Counted from the first letter of the stretch, positions 1 through 9,370 are shown. The stretch is 64,000 nucleotides of DNA from Herpetosiphon llansteffanensis (GCF_003205875.1 NZ_PUBZ01000125.1:62001-126000), one strand, 5' to 3'. Made by a program: numbers and translations. The notes: a model not told the origin generated them from the letters alone.

Positions 1-2
1 TT

Positions 3-809
3 GCTGCCAGCGAAGGAGTGCCACTATTAACCAAGGCTGGGCCGTTGCCAGTGCTCGTGTTTTCGCCAGGCATGGTTGGCTTGCGCGGCCAAAATAGCTC
101 GACCTTTCAGGAACTGGCAAGTTGGGGCTATGTTGTGGTTGCGATAGATCACACTGATGCGGCGGCAGTAACGGTGTTTCCCGATGGCGAAGTGCGCTTC
201 GCCAATTTTGCCAACTTTGGCATTGATCCAGCTCAAGAAGCCACGACCGACCAGATTAATCAGTACCTATTACCCGTCTGGATTGCTGACCAACGCTTTG
301 TTTTGGATACGCTTGAACAGTGGAATGCAAACGATGGATTATTGGCTGGGCAGCTTGATCTCGCAAATATTGGTATCTTTGGCCACTCGTTTGGTGGTGC
401 AACTGCCTTGGAAACTTGCGCAATAGATGCTCGCTGCACGGTTGTGGTCAATCTCGATGGCGGACTATATGGCCAAAGCGTTGAGCGCTCAGCAACCAAG
501 CCCTTGCTGCTGCTGACTTCGCAGGAAAGCAGCAACGTAACCGATGCGGTCAAAAACTGGAACCACCTCATCAGCAATGCGCAGAATCAGGCAGTTTGGC
601 TCGAATTGCCCAACAGCTCGCATTTGTCGTTCACCTTCGCCCAGCTCTTATCGCCCTTGTTGGTGCCCGCTGGCTTTGAACCAAGCCAAGGCTTAGCGCT
701 TGCAGATAGCTATGTACGAATGTTTTTGGATGTGTACTTGCGCGGCGCGAGCCACGAGCAATTTGCCGATTTAGCTCAGCGATCAGAGATGCGCTGGCTT
801 GCAAAGTAA
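3..809 (+). CDS. PAF-acetylhydrolase-like alpha/beta hydrolase, 5' end missing
   Basis: The reading frame is already open at the window edge, so this is the C-terminal part of a longer protein; a GTG at 18 is inside the frame and unlikely to be the start. The order of motifs fits the platelet-activating-factor acetylhydrolase/dienelactone hydrolase fold: a buried strand VLVFSPGM, then GYVVVAIDH, the nucleophile elbow GHSFGG, the strand VVVNLDGG and a late His in NSSHLSF. Family members hydrolyse short acyl esters of phospholipids or related esters, often outside the cytoplasm. The gene ends 9 nt before a strong hairpin. The fold is clear; the substrate is not known from sequence. Confidence 0.75.
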   Translation, partial: AASEGVPLLTKAGPLPVLVFSPGMVGLRGQNSSTFQELASWGYVVVAIDHTDAAAVTVFPDGEVRFANFANFGIDPAQEATTDQINQYLLPVWIADQRFVLDTLEQWNANDGLLAGQLDLANIGIFGHSFGGATALETCAIDARCTVVVNLDGGLYGQSVERSATKPLLLLTSQESSNVTDAVKNWNHLISNAQNQAVWLELPNSSHLSFTFAQLLSPLLVPAGFEPSQGLALADSYVRMFLDVYLRGASHEQFADLAQRSEMRWLAK

Positions 810-818
810 GTTAAAAGC

Positions 819-851
819 GCGGATCGGCAGCATGAGAAACTGCCGATCCGC
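819..851 (+). terminator. Hairpin after the hydrolase gene
   Basis: A perfect 12-bp inverted repeat (819-830 with 840-851, arm GCGGATCGGCAG) with a 9-nt loop begins 9 nt past the stop codon. There is no T tract, so it may stabilise the 3' end rather than act as a classical intrinsic terminator. Confidence 0.6.
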
Positions 852-1085
852 CAGCAACATCGCGCGATCAGTTGCTAGTTAGAGCTTTAAACCAGCTTAA
901 TAATGTTTAAACATTTTTGTGGTAGAGTATTCTACACATAGAAGCCAATACCCATTTTTGCTGCTTTGCTGAAAGCGGTCTCAACGATTGATCATTGCCA
1001 CCATTTTTGCCGCCCAAACCAATTGTCGCGCCGCTTGAAGCCATGCATGCTGGTGGTGTATTGTTGGTGTCGAAGGATGGTAAGG

Positions 1086-3359
1086 ATGAGAACGCAACAT
1101 TGGCGGCTGGTTGTTGGCTTGGTCGTTGTCGGATTATTAATCAGTAGCGGATTGCTGGTGGCAAAGCCAAGGGCCGTGGCTGCCTCACCTCTTGGCTTAC
1201 AGGCAACAACGTTGGCAACAACCTATTATGTTGACCCAACGCTTGGCAATGATACAACAGGCAATGGCAGTAGCAGCCAACCTTGGCAAACCCTCGCAAC
1301 CGCCATCGCGCTGGTTGCCCCAAATCAAGGCCACACGATTTACCTCAATGCAGGCACGCACCTTGTGCCCAACAAATTGTATATTCCAACGGGGGTGAAT
1401 ATTCAAGGAGCTGGCTTGAGCAAAACCATCTTGACAGGCGCAACTTGGACTCCCAACGGCGCGACCTACGATGAAGGCATGTTAAATTTCATCTCTGCGC
1501 CAGCAGCAAATGGCAACCAGTCAATCCACGATTTAAGCATTAATGGCAACAATCGCAGCCTGCATGTGGGCATTTATATGCAAGGGCGGCATAATTTTGA
1601 ACTCTACAATGTGCGGATTAGCGATGTAGATTTTGCGGCGATTAACATTAATGCTGATGGCAGCATTCGCTACAACCCTAATGATGATAGCGCTGATGCG
1701 CATATTCCCCCAACAACCTATGTCCAAAATCTCAAATTGCATCACTTTAGCGTCATCAATGCAGGCAAACATATGGGCAATTGGATGAGTGGAGCAGTGC
1801 AAATTGGCGGGCTTGATGGTGCTGAGATTCACGATTTCATTATTAATAGCCCAACGAGCGATGCTTACGGCTTGAAATTTGCCAAAGGTGGTTGGTTTAA
1901 GCATACGCACATTCATCATGGCACAATTATGGCCGACCCAAATATTACTAGCGGCACATGGCGCGGTATGGCTGCTAGTATCGAATTATGGAATTTGCTG
2001 GAAGGCAATGAAATTAATAATGTGCAAGTTAATACATGGACTTCGTTTGTTGCTTGGTACGATAATAATCAACTTCTAGCAACAACCACGCTTGATTTTC
2101 ACGACAATACCTTGAAGTTAGTCGAATGGTGTACGTCAGGCGTTGCATGTAAACCGCAAAATGAATCCTCTTGGTATGGTAATTTAGCCATTGAAGTAGC
2201 GATGAGCAATACCAAGATTCATCATAATTATATTAAAAATCCTGGTGAAGCTGGCATTGCAGTTTGGTCGGGTGCTGATGAAAATGTTGGTCCTGAACGC
2301 AAAAATAACCAGATTTCGCAAAACATTTTTGAATCAGGCACAACAACCAATCATCGCATGCTGCATGTACAGGCATCGTATATTGATGGCGTAAAATTTT
2401 ATAATAACACTGGCTATGGCTCGTTTGGCATTCCAATTTATATTCAACGGCGCGATAAGCCTGGCATCTATTTAAAAAATATCGAGATTCGCAATAATAT
2501 TTTTCAAACCAATGAAATTGGAACATTGAATGCGATTGTTGCAACCGAATGTGTTGTGCCTGCTGCATGTACCAACCTCGTTTTGAGCAATAATAGCTAT
2601 GCAAGCACCAATTGGGGCTTTTTTGTCAATTATGGGCCGCCAGTAACCAGCGTCAGCTTAAGCAACAATTGGTCACAACCAGCAGGCCTCAATTTGACAG
2701 GCGCAAAGCCATATCCATTTTATGCTTTGGCTGGTAACAATAGTTTTGCAATCGATAAAGGCATCAACGTCGGTCTTGCCTACACTGGCAGCGCCCCCGA
2801 CCTTGGAGCCTATGAATTTAGCCCAATTGTGATTACGCCAACAGCAACCGCAATTCCAACCGCGACCCCAACGGCAATTCCAACCAACACACCAACGCCG
2901 ACAGCAACCCCTGGCCCAACCAATCTGTTGCGCAACCAGGGCATGGAGCAAGGCAGCAGTTTCTGGGCATGCTGTAGCGTAACGGTTGTCAACAGCCCTA
3001 TCTATCAAGGCGCAAATGCCCTGAAATTCAGCCAGCGGGTTGCAGCATGGAACGGCCCTGCCCAAGAACTGAACATTGCTAACTTCCAAGCAGGTGTAAC
3101 CTATCAAACCAAAGCTTGGGTGCGCAGCGCAAGTGGCACACCTCAAGCCCGCATTATGTTGCAAATTGAGACCTCAACTGGCAATCAATGGCTACAACTC
3201 TCACCAAATACCACTCTATCGAACAGCGCATGGACTCAATTGAGCGGCCAAGTAACCCCAACGTGGACTGGCACATTGCAACGGGTTACATGGTATATCG
3301 AAACCGCTGCCGGAACCGATGATTTGTATCTTGATGCAACTGAATTGATGAAACCATAG
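1086..3359 (+). CDS. Secreted right-handed beta-helix protein with C-terminal CBM-like domain
   Basis: An in-frame start exists at 966, but the ATG at 1086 is preferred: it has GAAGG 9 nt upstream and begins a standard signal peptide (basic MRTQHWR, then a hydrophobic run ending near AVAAS). The mature protein opens with YYVDPTLGNDTTGNGSS, typical of pectate-lyase-like parallel beta-helix proteins, followed by many Asn-rich coils (about residues 40-620). A Pro/Thr linker (PTATAIPTATPTAIPTNTP) leads to a last domain of about 140 residues resembling CBM4/9-type jelly rolls (NLLRNQGMEQGSSFW ... LYLDATEL). Probably an extracellular polysaccharide-binding or degrading protein; the substrate cannot be told. 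A strong terminator follows. Confidence 0.8.
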   Translation: MRTQHWRLVVGLVVVGLLISSGLLVAKPRAVAASPLGLQATTLATTYYVDPTLGNDTTGNGSSSQPWQTLATAIALVAPNQGHTIYLNAGTHLVPNKLYIPTGVNIQGAGLSKTILTGATWTPNGATYDEGMLNFISAPAANGNQSIHDLSINGNNRSLHVGIYMQGRHNFELYNVRISDVDFAAININADGSIRYNPNDDSADAHIPPTTYVQNLKLHHFSVINAGKHMGNWMSGAVQIGGLDGAEIHDFIINSPTSDAYGLKFAKGGWFKHTHIHHGTIMADPNITSGTWRGMAASIELWNLLEGNEINNVQVNTWTSFVAWYDNNQLLATTTLDFHDNTLKLVEWCTSGVACKPQNESSWYGNLAIEVAMSNTKIHHNYIKNPGEAGIAVWSGADENVGPERKNNQISQNIFESGTTTNHRMLHVQASYIDGVKFYNNTGYGSFGIPIYIQRRDKPGIYLKNIEIRNNIFQTNEIGTLNAIVATECVVPAACTNLVLSNNSYASTNWGFFVNYGPPVTSVSLSNNWSQPAGLNLTGAKPYPFYALAGNNSFAIDKGINVGLAYTGSAPDLGAYEFSPIVITPTATAIPTATPTAIPTNTPTPTATPGPTNLLRNQGMEQGSSFWACCSVTVVNSPIYQGANALKFSQRVAAWNGPAQELNIANFQAGVTYQTKAWVRSASGTPQARIMLQIETSTGNQWLQLSPNTTLSNSAWTQLSGQVTPTWTGTLQRVTWYIETAAGTDDLYLDATELMKP

Positions 3360-3373
3360 CCTTTGATTAATTG

Positions 3374-3412
3374 AACAAGGCCATGCTTTCGCTCTGAAAG
3401 CATGGCCTTGTT
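3374..3412 (+). terminator. Strong intrinsic terminator
   Basis: A perfect 17-bp stem (3374-3390 with 3396-3412) closes a 5-nt loop (GCTCT), 15 nt after the stop of the beta-helix gene. The stem ends with AA/TT pairs and is followed by TTATG, so it can work in both directions and also serve the convergent iron-uptake operon. Confidence 0.9.
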
Positions 3413-3440
3413 TATGCAATTACTGATAAATTGTATTTAT

Positions 3441-3453
3441 TCTGTTTAACAGA
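3441..3453. other. Recurrent 13-nt dyad TCTGNNNAACAGA, copy 1
   Basis: The sequence TCTGTTTAACAGA has 6-bp arms around one base. It lies 19 nt past the stop of the minus-strand ATPase gene. Two more copies of the same pattern sit 16-24 nt past other minus-strand stop codons (15185-15197 and 25975-25987). Function unknown. Confidence 0.5.
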
Positions 3454-3471
3454 GTAATCTCTGTTTTATTT

Positions 3472-4278
3472 TCAGGTTTTGATTGTTGCGTAGGGAACAC
3501 ACATTGGTGCGCCTGTTTCAGGATCGGGAATAATATGCGCGCGCACACCAAAGACCTGCTCAAGAATCGTTGGAGTCAGCGTGGTTAATGGTGGGCCATC
3601 ACTCATAATCGTGCCGCGCTGGAGGACTACAAGCCGATCAGCATAGCGCGCTGCTTGATTCAGGTCGTGCAATACTACGGCGATGGTCATGCCACGCTCG
3701 TGATTAAGCCGCCGAACCAACTCTAGCACCTCTAACTGGTGGCCGATGTCCAGAAACGTTGTTGGTTCATCGAGCAGCAACAAGGGCGTTGCTTGGGCTA
3801 GGGCCAAGGCAATCCAAGCACGCTGACGCTCGCCGCCAGAGAGCGTGTCGAGCGCGCGATGGCTGAAGCGCTCCATATCGGTCAGTGCTAGGGCCTCGCG
3901 AATAGCGACATGATCTTGTTGGCGCAACATACGGAGCGCACCGACATGCGGATAGCGCCCCTGCTCAACCAATTCGCGCACGGTCAGGCCTTCAGGCGCG
4001 CGCGGCCCTTGTGGCAAAATCGCCAAGCGTTGGGCAATCGTTGCTGAAGCCATACCAGTAATTGCTTTGCCATCAAGATAGATAGCACCTGCACTTGGCA
4101 CAAGCAGCCGGGCCATGGTTTTGAGCAGCGTCGATTTGCCCGAGCCATTTGGCCCGACCAATGCGGTTACTGTGCCTTGAGTAAGTTGGAGCGAAAGATC
4201 GGCAACCACCGATCGCTCGCCATAGTGCACATGGATCGCTTCGGCCTCAAGCACAATTGGGGCTGTATCGCTACTCAT
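3472..4278 (-). CDS. Iron-siderophore ABC transporter ATPase (FecE/FepC-like)
   Basis: The 268-residue protein has a full ABC ATPase core: Walker A GPNGSGKST, Q-loop in LPQGPRAPEG, signature LSGGERQRAW, Walker B LLLLDEPT with TTFLD, and the switch His in VVLHDLNQAARYADR. The LNQAARYADRLVVL pattern and its length place it in the FecE/FhuC/BtuD branch that drives import of ferric siderophores, haem or cobalamin. It is the last gene of the minus-strand operon that starts at 8579, 74 nt after the second permease. It would sit on the cytoplasmic face under the FecCD-type permeases. Confidence 0.93.
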   Translation of the reverse strand: MSSDTAPIVLEAEAIHVHYGERSVVADLSLQLTQGTVTALVGPNGSGKSTLLKTMARLLVPSAGAIYLDGKAITGMASATIAQRLAILPQGPRAPEGLTVRELVEQGRYPHVGALRMLRQQDHVAIREALALTDMERFSHRALDTLSGGERQRAWIALALAQATPLLLLDEPTTFLDIGHQLEVLELVRRLNHERGMTIAVVLHDLNQAARYADRLVVLQRGTIMSDGPPLTTLTPTILEQVFGVRAHIIPDPETGAPMCVPYATIKT

Positions 4279-4352
4279 TGGGCAAGAATCTCCTTGAATT
4301 GCATAAATAACATTGCTCCTTGCGCTGGATACAACGCAGGATTGTGATTGAG

Positions 4353-5459
4353 CTATTGCTGTTGGCGCAACAATAAATAGAGAAAGAATGGTGCTCCCAG
4401 CAAGGCGGTTATCACCCCAACTGGCAGCCCAGCGCCTTCAGGAATCGGGAGGTTGGTCAAGCGACCCAGCCAATCGAGGCTCAGAGTTCGAGCCAAAATA
4501 TCAGCTAGTAGCAGCAAACTGCCCGAAAGCAAGACGCTTAATGGAAACAGCCGCCGCCCATCACTCCCAGCAATTCGGCGCGCCATGTGTGGCCCAACCA
4601 AGCCAATAAAGCCGACGTTGCCCACGACCGCAACCGCTCCTGCCGTCAGCAGCGCAGCGGCAAACAGCAACATAGCCCGTCCGCGCTCAACCCTAATCCC
4701 CAAACTGGTTGCCATCTCGTCGCCAAGCTGCAAGCCATTGGCGATTCCGGCGCAAGCAAGCCCAAGCGGGAGTGACAGCAAGGCCGCAGGCCAGAGTGTA
4801 TGCCAATGCACCCAAACACGGCCAGCGGTTGAGCCGATAGTCCAACGCAACATGCGCTGCACATTATATTCACTCGCCCACAAAAGCAGCAGCGAGGTCA
4901 TGGCGCTGCACAAGCCACCAACCAAAACTCCGGTCAAAACGAGTCGGACCATGTTGGTTGTGCCGCGCTGCCGACTCAGTGTATAAACCAAGGTTGCGGT
5001 GGTCAGGCCGCCAACCAAGGCCAAGATTGGTAAGATCAACCCAGAATCGGGCAGGCTTTCTGCATCACCCACTTGGGCAGCGATCGCAATCCATAGCGTA
5101 ACCGCCAGCACACCGCCCGACGAAACCCCAAGCAACCCAGGGTCGGCCAGCGGATTGCGGGTAACTGCTTGGAGAATCGCTCCCGCCAAACCGAGCATCC
5201 CACCAGCAACCAACGCGACCAACGCGCGCGGCATGCGCAAACTCCAAATCACTTGCCGATGCAGTGGATCATCTGCTTGATTGAGCAGAGCAGCCAGAAT
5301 CTGGCTCGGGGTCAACTCCACCGTGCCAACCACAATATGCACAATCAACAAGCCAACGATCACGATGAGGCCAAGCAGCAGTGCGAGTGGAAAGGTGCGG
5401 ATCAGCCAAGAACGTGGATCAGGCCTTGATACTTGATGATTATGTTGAGTCGTCGTCAT
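4353..5459 (-). CDS. FecCD-family iron-siderophore permease (second permease)
   Basis: A 368-residue polytopic membrane protein with the FecCD landmarks: an N-terminal helix (FPLALLLGLIVIVGLLIVHI), IWSLRMPRALVALVAGGMLGLAGAILQ cut short here to its type, the block NPLADPGLLGVSSGG, and the coupling region GFIGLVGPHMARR followed by GSDGRRLFPLS that contacts the ATPase. Around ten transmembrane helices are expected. Its ATG lies in a TAATG overlap with the stop of the preceding permease, so the two are probably translated together. It would form the heterodimeric channel with the 5459-6526 product. Confidence 0.93.
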   Translation of the reverse strand: MTTTQHNHQVSRPDPRSWLIRTFPLALLLGLIVIVGLLIVHIVVGTVELTPSQILAALLNQADDPLHRQVIWSLRMPRALVALVAGGMLGLAGAILQAVTRNPLADPGLLGVSSGGVLAVTLWIAIAAQVGDAESLPDSGLILPILALVGGLTTATLVYTLSRQRGTTNMVRLVLTGVLVGGLCSAMTSLLLLWASEYNVQRMLRWTIGSTAGRVWVHWHTLWPAALLSLPLGLACAGIANGLQLGDEMATSLGIRVERGRAMLLFAAALLTAGAVAVVGNVGFIGLVGPHMARRIAGSDGRRLFPLSVLLSGSLLLLADILARTLSLDWLGRLTNLPIPEGAGLPVGVITALLGAPFFLYLLLRQQQ

Positions 5460-6526
5460 TATGCGCCTTCCTCAGTCGCTTGGCGCGCAGTCAAGGTGCG
5501 CCGCAACAGCACCAATGCCAAGGGAGCACCCATGACAACGGTGATCAGGCCAACCGGCAACTCAGCAGGGCTAAAAATCTCGCGCGCCAGCAGGTCGGCA
5601 GCAGTTAGCAGGAATGCGCCGAGCATTGCGCTCAGCGGCAAAACGGGCCGCGCATCGCTTGTGCGCAGAATGCGGCGAACGATATGCGGCGCAATCAAGG
5701 CAATAAAGCTAATTGGTCCGCATGCAGCCACAACCGCAGCCATCATTGCCGAACTCAATATCAGCAGAATGGTGCGGGTTCGAAATACTGGCAGCCCAAG
5801 CCCTTCGGCCAGTTCATCGCCCAACTGAAGCAGGTTAAGTGCCCGTGCAAACAGCAACGAGGCTGGAATACCAAGCGCCAGCCATGGCAGCACCATGCGC
5901 ACATCATCCCAGTCGCGCCCAGTTAGGCTGCCGATCAAAAAGCTATAGAGCACCTGAATCTCGTTGGGTTCGCCCAACACAACCACGCAGGTGATCATGG
6001 CGCTTAGCAGCGCACTAATTGCTGCACCGATCAAAATTGTGCGCACAGGATCGCGGGTAAGCCGCGTTGCGAGCAAGATCAGAAAACCCGCCGCAAGCCC
6101 GCCAGCTAAGGCAAGCGCAGGCAGCATTCCAAAGGGCAGGCTCAAATCAAAAACGATGACGATTGCAACGACGAGCGAAGCGCCAGATGAAACCCCGAGC
6201 AAGCCCGGCTCAGCCAGCGGATTATCAAGCGCGCTTTGGAGCAATGCCCCAACCAGCCCGAGTGCTGCGCCCGCAAGCATGCCAAGGATAAAGCGTGGCA
6301 GACGCAAGGTCTGAATAACGAGGGTCGGCACGCGCTCGCCCTCGCCAGTCAGCAAAATCGTCCATACATCAGCGGCTGGAATCGGGGTTACCCCAAGCAT
6401 CAGTGCCAGCATCCCAACCCCAACAAGCGCGATTGCCAAGATGAGTGCCAGCGCAAGTGCCCGACCGATTCGGGCACTTGTACGCACTGCCTGCGCCCCA
6501 TCAGGGGAGAGAGCAGTGGACGGCAT
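5459..6526 (-). CDS. FecCD-family iron-siderophore permease (first permease)
   Basis: This 355-residue integral membrane protein shares the FecCD plan with its neighbour: QTLRLPRFILGMLAG, the block NPLAEPGLLGVSSGAS, and PISFIALIAPHIVRR near the C terminus. Both ends overlap their neighbours by one base in TAATG junctions (with the binding lipoprotein gene before it and the second permease after it), a sign of translational coupling. Together the two permeases give the usual heterodimer of siderophore importers of the BtuCD-F type. Confidence 0.93.
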   Translation of the reverse strand: MPSTALSPDGAQAVRTSARIGRALALALILAIALVGVGMLALMLGVTPIPAADVWTILLTGEGERVPTLVIQTLRLPRFILGMLAGAALGLVGALLQSALDNPLAEPGLLGVSSGASLVVAIVIVFDLSLPFGMLPALALAGGLAAGFLILLATRLTRDPVRTILIGAAISALLSAMITCVVVLGEPNEIQVLYSFLIGSLTGRDWDDVRMVLPWLALGIPASLLFARALNLLQLGDELAEGLGLPVFRTRTILLILSSAMMAAVVAACGPISFIALIAPHIVRRILRTSDARPVLPLSAMLGAFLLTAADLLAREIFSPAELPVGLITVVMGAPLALVLLRRTLTARQATEEGA

Positions 6527-7590
6527 TATTGGCCTGCCTTAATTGCATCCTCGGTCAGTGGTTGAGGGAAGGTTTCAGGATACAGCAGCGGCATATAGGT
6601 ATCGAGCAAGCGAGCAGCGCCAACCGTACCCATGCCATCCATGCTGTGAATCCCGACTGGTTGCAAAAGCAGCCGTTGCTCTTTGTAGGCAGTCAGTTCT
6701 TGCCAAAGTGGATTTTTGCCGACGCTCGCCCGTAACTCGTCGTTAGTTTTAGCATCCAAGCCATAGCTATCAACAATAATCATATCGGGGTTGAGGGCAA
6801 GCAAGCCTTCAATTGAGGTTTCGACGCTCCAGCTTGATGCTTTGGCAGGATCGGGCCACGCGCAGCTCGCAACTTCGTTCAACAGTGCGCAGGTCGCTGA
6901 GTCGCCGTCGCGATAGTACACTTTATCATCATAGAAAAAGATGTACATAACCGAGCGATCCTTGGGCGAAAGTTGTTTGTAAGCTTCCAAGCGATCAAGA
7001 AAACCTTTGATAGCAGCCTCGGCCTCGGCTTCGCGCCCAAGCAAGGCGGCAAAGGCGCGAGTTTCGGCATGGCTATCTTGGTATGAATTCATATCGTTGG
7101 TAACCGCATAGACTTGGGCGATGCCATTCATGCTAGTACGCAACTCTTCCCAGCCGAGAATGAGATCGGGTTTGAGCGCGGCTAACTCTTCGAGGTCAAA
7201 GCCAATTTCATCGTTGGTTTCGCGCAGGAGCACAATCTGGTTTGGTTGGCTGAAATAGCTAGCATCCTTCGCAAGCTCGGCCATCGAAGCAGGCAAGGCT
7301 TGGGGAATAACGCCCAACGAGGCCAATACTTCGGTACAACGCTTGTACAGACAAATAATTTTTGCTGGCGCTTGCGCAAAACTCAGCGTGGTTCCAGTTC
7401 CATCGGTAATGCTGAACGTGCCAGCGGGCTTTGATGCGCTTGTGGCGGTTGGAGCTACCGCAGCAGCCTCGGTGGTAGCGGTCGGAACAGGCGCGGTGGT
7501 GGCGGTCGGCTGGGCTGCTGGCGCACCGCATGCGGTCAATCCAAGCAAAGCTATCAATCCCAAGCGGGATAATCCTCGAAGATTCATCAT
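6526..7590 (-). CDS. Iron-siderophore-binding lipoprotein
   Basis: The mature domain is a periplasmic-binding-type fold of the FecB/FepB class: IICLYKRCTEVLASLGV, then DLEELAALKPDLILG, and later SIEGLLALNPDMIIVD. An in-frame start lies at 7611, but AAAGGA sits just ahead of paired ATGs at 7590/7587, and from there the protein begins a clean lipoprotein signal (hydrophobic LGLIALLG followed by lipobox LTAC). A Thr/Ala/Pro-rich spacer after the Cys tethers the domain to the outer membrane-facing side of the cytoplasmic membrane. The stop overlaps the permease ATG (TAATG). It captures the ferric chelate for the FecCD permeases; the exact chelate is unknown. Confidence 0.92.
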   Translation of the reverse strand: MMNLRGLSRLGLIALLGLTACGAPAAQPTATTAPVPTATTEAAAVAPTATSASKPAGTFSITDGTGTTLSFAQAPAKIICLYKRCTEVLASLGVIPQALPASMAELAKDASYFSQPNQIVLLRETNDEIGFDLEELAALKPDLILGWEELRTSMNGIAQVYAVTNDMNSYQDSHAETRAFAALLGREAEAEAAIKGFLDRLEAYKQLSPKDRSVMYIFFYDDKVYYRDGDSATCALLNEVASCAWPDPAKASSWSVETSIEGLLALNPDMIIVDSYGLDAKTNDELRASVGKNPLWQELTAYKEQRLLLQPVGIHSMDGMGTVGAARLLDTYMPLLYPETFPQPLTEDAIKAGQ

Positions 7591-7697
7591 CGTCCTTTCA
7601 TTGGGCTTCATGGCGCTGTAACAAACATAGCGCAGGCATCGATACAGAATGGAACGGCACGCAGCCAGATCATTGGCACCTGCTTTTACGCTGCGGT

Positions 7698-8579
7698 TTA
7701 GTTATGGCTATGATCATGATCACGCTGCATCCACGTCCGTAAGCGCGCGATCCGCTCGTCCTCCGACAATAACGGACATGTGCTGCAATTATTCGTGGTT
7801 GGCGTTTTGTAATACATACAGCAACTGCCGCGCATACGAAATGTCTCGCAGCGATCGCCTTCGCTAAGCGTCAGGTAGCGGGTTGGGCTAGGGCGCATGG
7901 GCGAGCCAGCCACTTTGATCAGGCTTAATGCTTCAGCACAAGCGCGCTCTTGATCACCCATCTGATGGCCAATCCAGAGGCCAATTTCTGCGCAAGTATC
8001 AGCCACCATATTCCATTGGCCACGCTGGCCTAAGCGCACTTGGCTGGATAGAAAGCTGATCATGACCTGCATATGGGTTTCAATCTGACTGCGCAGCTGT
8101 TCGCGTAACTCATCAAGGTTGGCGCAAACGGTCACCATTGGCTCGTTGGCAGCAGGATCATCGGCCAGCGCAGCGAAGCCAGGCGTAAGCAGCGCAACTT
8201 GAATATGTGGCTCGTCGCCGTGCACATCAAAGCGGATGGCTAGATCCTCGACGGCGATCGAGGGCACGCGCCGATCGCTCAGATAGCTCGCAATTGCCGA
8301 AGCCGTAACATACCAAGCATAGGAGCCAAAGAAAAAGATCGCCGCAGTTCGTCGCTCACGTAAACTATAGCGAGCCATAATCTGCGTGAGCAGATCATCG
8401 AACCAAACGGGCTGCGTCGTTGGATCAAGCAAATCGCTAATCCGCCGCCAGTCTGCTGTTGGCTCGGGTAGCACCGCCGCCGCCAAGAGCGAATCGAGGG
8501 CGGAAACCCGCGCAATAGTTGCCGAGAGCGGCGACCACACCGAGTCGACGGCCAGTGGCTGCAAATCTTGGGTTCGCAT
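7698..8579 (-). CDS. FhuF-like ferric-siderophore reductase (2Fe-2S)
   Basis: The C terminus carries the FhuF-type cysteine set: RGSCCMYYKTP followed by NNCSTCP, four cysteines expected to hold a [2Fe-2S] cluster that reduces ferric siderophores inside the cell. A frame start exists at 8639, but the ATG at 8579 has a textbook AAGGAG 7 nt upstream and is used here (293 residues). It is the first gene of the iron-uptake operon, about 107 nt ahead of the binding-protein gene, with a strong promoter upstream (8717-8745). The very C terminus is His-rich (DHDHSHN), of possible metal-binding interest. Confidence 0.85.
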   Translation of the reverse strand: MRTQDLQPLAVDSVWSPLSATIARVSALDSLLAAAVLPEPTADWRRISDLLDPTTQPVWFDDLLTQIMARYSLRERRTAAIFFFGSYAWYVTASAIASYLSDRRVPSIAVEDLAIRFDVHGDEPHIQVALLTPGFAALADDPAANEPMVTVCANLDELREQLRSQIETHMQVMISFLSSQVRLGQRGQWNMVADTCAEIGLWIGHQMGDQERACAEALSLIKVAGSPMRPSPTRYLTLSEGDRCETFRMRGSCCMYYKTPTTNNCSTCPLLSEDERIARLRTWMQRDHDHSHN

Positions 8580-8716
8580 AGACGGCTCCTTGGTTGCCCG
8601 CCAAAGGGCGCAGTAAAAAAGCTCAGCCCAGCCACGCACGCGCGCGACTGGTCTGCGTTGCTGAATAAAAAGAATAGAGTCTGTTTAAACGGAGAAAACT
8701 GTTTTTATTCGGCGCT

Positions 8717-8745
8717 AGTATAGTCAGCCCAGGTTGTCTTGTCAA
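8717..8745 (-). promoter_or_regulatory. Near-consensus sigma70 promoter of the iron-uptake operon
   Basis: On the minus strand TTGACA (8740-8745) and TATACT (8717-8722) are separated by exactly 17 nt. The predicted transcript starts near 8710 and has a leader of about 130 nt before the FhuF-like gene. The start of the leader holds an inverted repeat, GAATAAAAA (8662-8670 on the plus strand) with TTTTTATTC (8702-8710), enclosing a CTGTTTAAAC core; this is a plausible operator for an iron regulator, though it does not match a box I recognise. Confidence 0.8.
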
Positions 8746-8788
8746 CTAGCGCCCTGAGTTGGCGTGAGGAGGCGCAATGCTGATTGCA

Positions 8789-9349
8789 CTACACCAATCG
8801 GTTTGGTACGCATACATCAGCAGATCCCGCTTGGATCAGCAAACTAAGGAAGCGTTGAAACGCTTGCGATTGCCATTTTTGTTGCATATAAATTACTTGG
8901 GTATAGAGCGAGCTAGGGTAGGCAAATGGAATTGCCTTCAACACCCCTTGGGCAACGTCCTTTGCTACCGCGATGTGCAGCAAAAACGCAATGCCCAAGC
9001 CATGCATCACCCACTGCTTAATCGCTTCTAGGCTACCAAACTCACAAACCACATCATGCGGAACAGCGGCCTGTCGCAGCGCTCCCAGCAACAGGGCGCG
9101 ATAGGTGCAGCCCTCTTCAGTCAACACAAAACAGGCATCAGCAAGATCGGCTGGGCTGATTTGCGCATAATCGCTATAAGCTGAGTCTGGTCGAACAACA
9201 ATGCTCAATGCCTCGTTGCGCAGCGGAACACAGGTGATCTGTTGGTGTTCGACAACCTGATCTACGATCAGACCGATGTCACATTCACCTGCCTTGATGG
9301 CCTGAAGAATTGAGCTTTCATTGCCAGTTTGCACCCCACGCGCGCTTGA
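8789..9349 (-). pseudogene. Truncated LysR-family regulator (effector domain only)
   Basis: The readable protein is only the LysR substrate-binding domain: TGNESSILQAIKAGECDIGLI, then CFVLTEEGCTYRALLLGALRQAA and the second-lobe strand IKQWVMHGLGIAFL. The winged-helix DNA-binding domain and the first part of the effector domain (about 110 residues) are missing, and a TGA stop (plus-strand 9350-9352) blocks the frame upstream. The nominal GTG at 9334 has no sensible ribosome site. The truncation point coincides with an inverted repeat (9336-9360). I read this as the remnant of a broken gene. Confidence 0.8.
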
Positions 9350-9360
9350 TCAGCGCGTGG
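9336..9360. repeat. 8-bp-arm inverted repeat at the LysR breakpoint
   Basis: CCACGCGC (9336-9343) pairs with GCGCGTGG (9353-9360) around GCTTGATCA. It lies exactly where LysR homology stops and 11 nt before a promoter for the next gene. It could be an end of a lost mobile element or a terminator without T tract. Confidence 0.5.
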
Positions 9361-9370
9361 TCTCACGCAA

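Noticed and set aside
4388-6746. Long plus-strand ORFs opposite the iron permease genes
   Set aside because: Antisense shadows of well-supported FecCD genes; no family motifs or ribosome sites.
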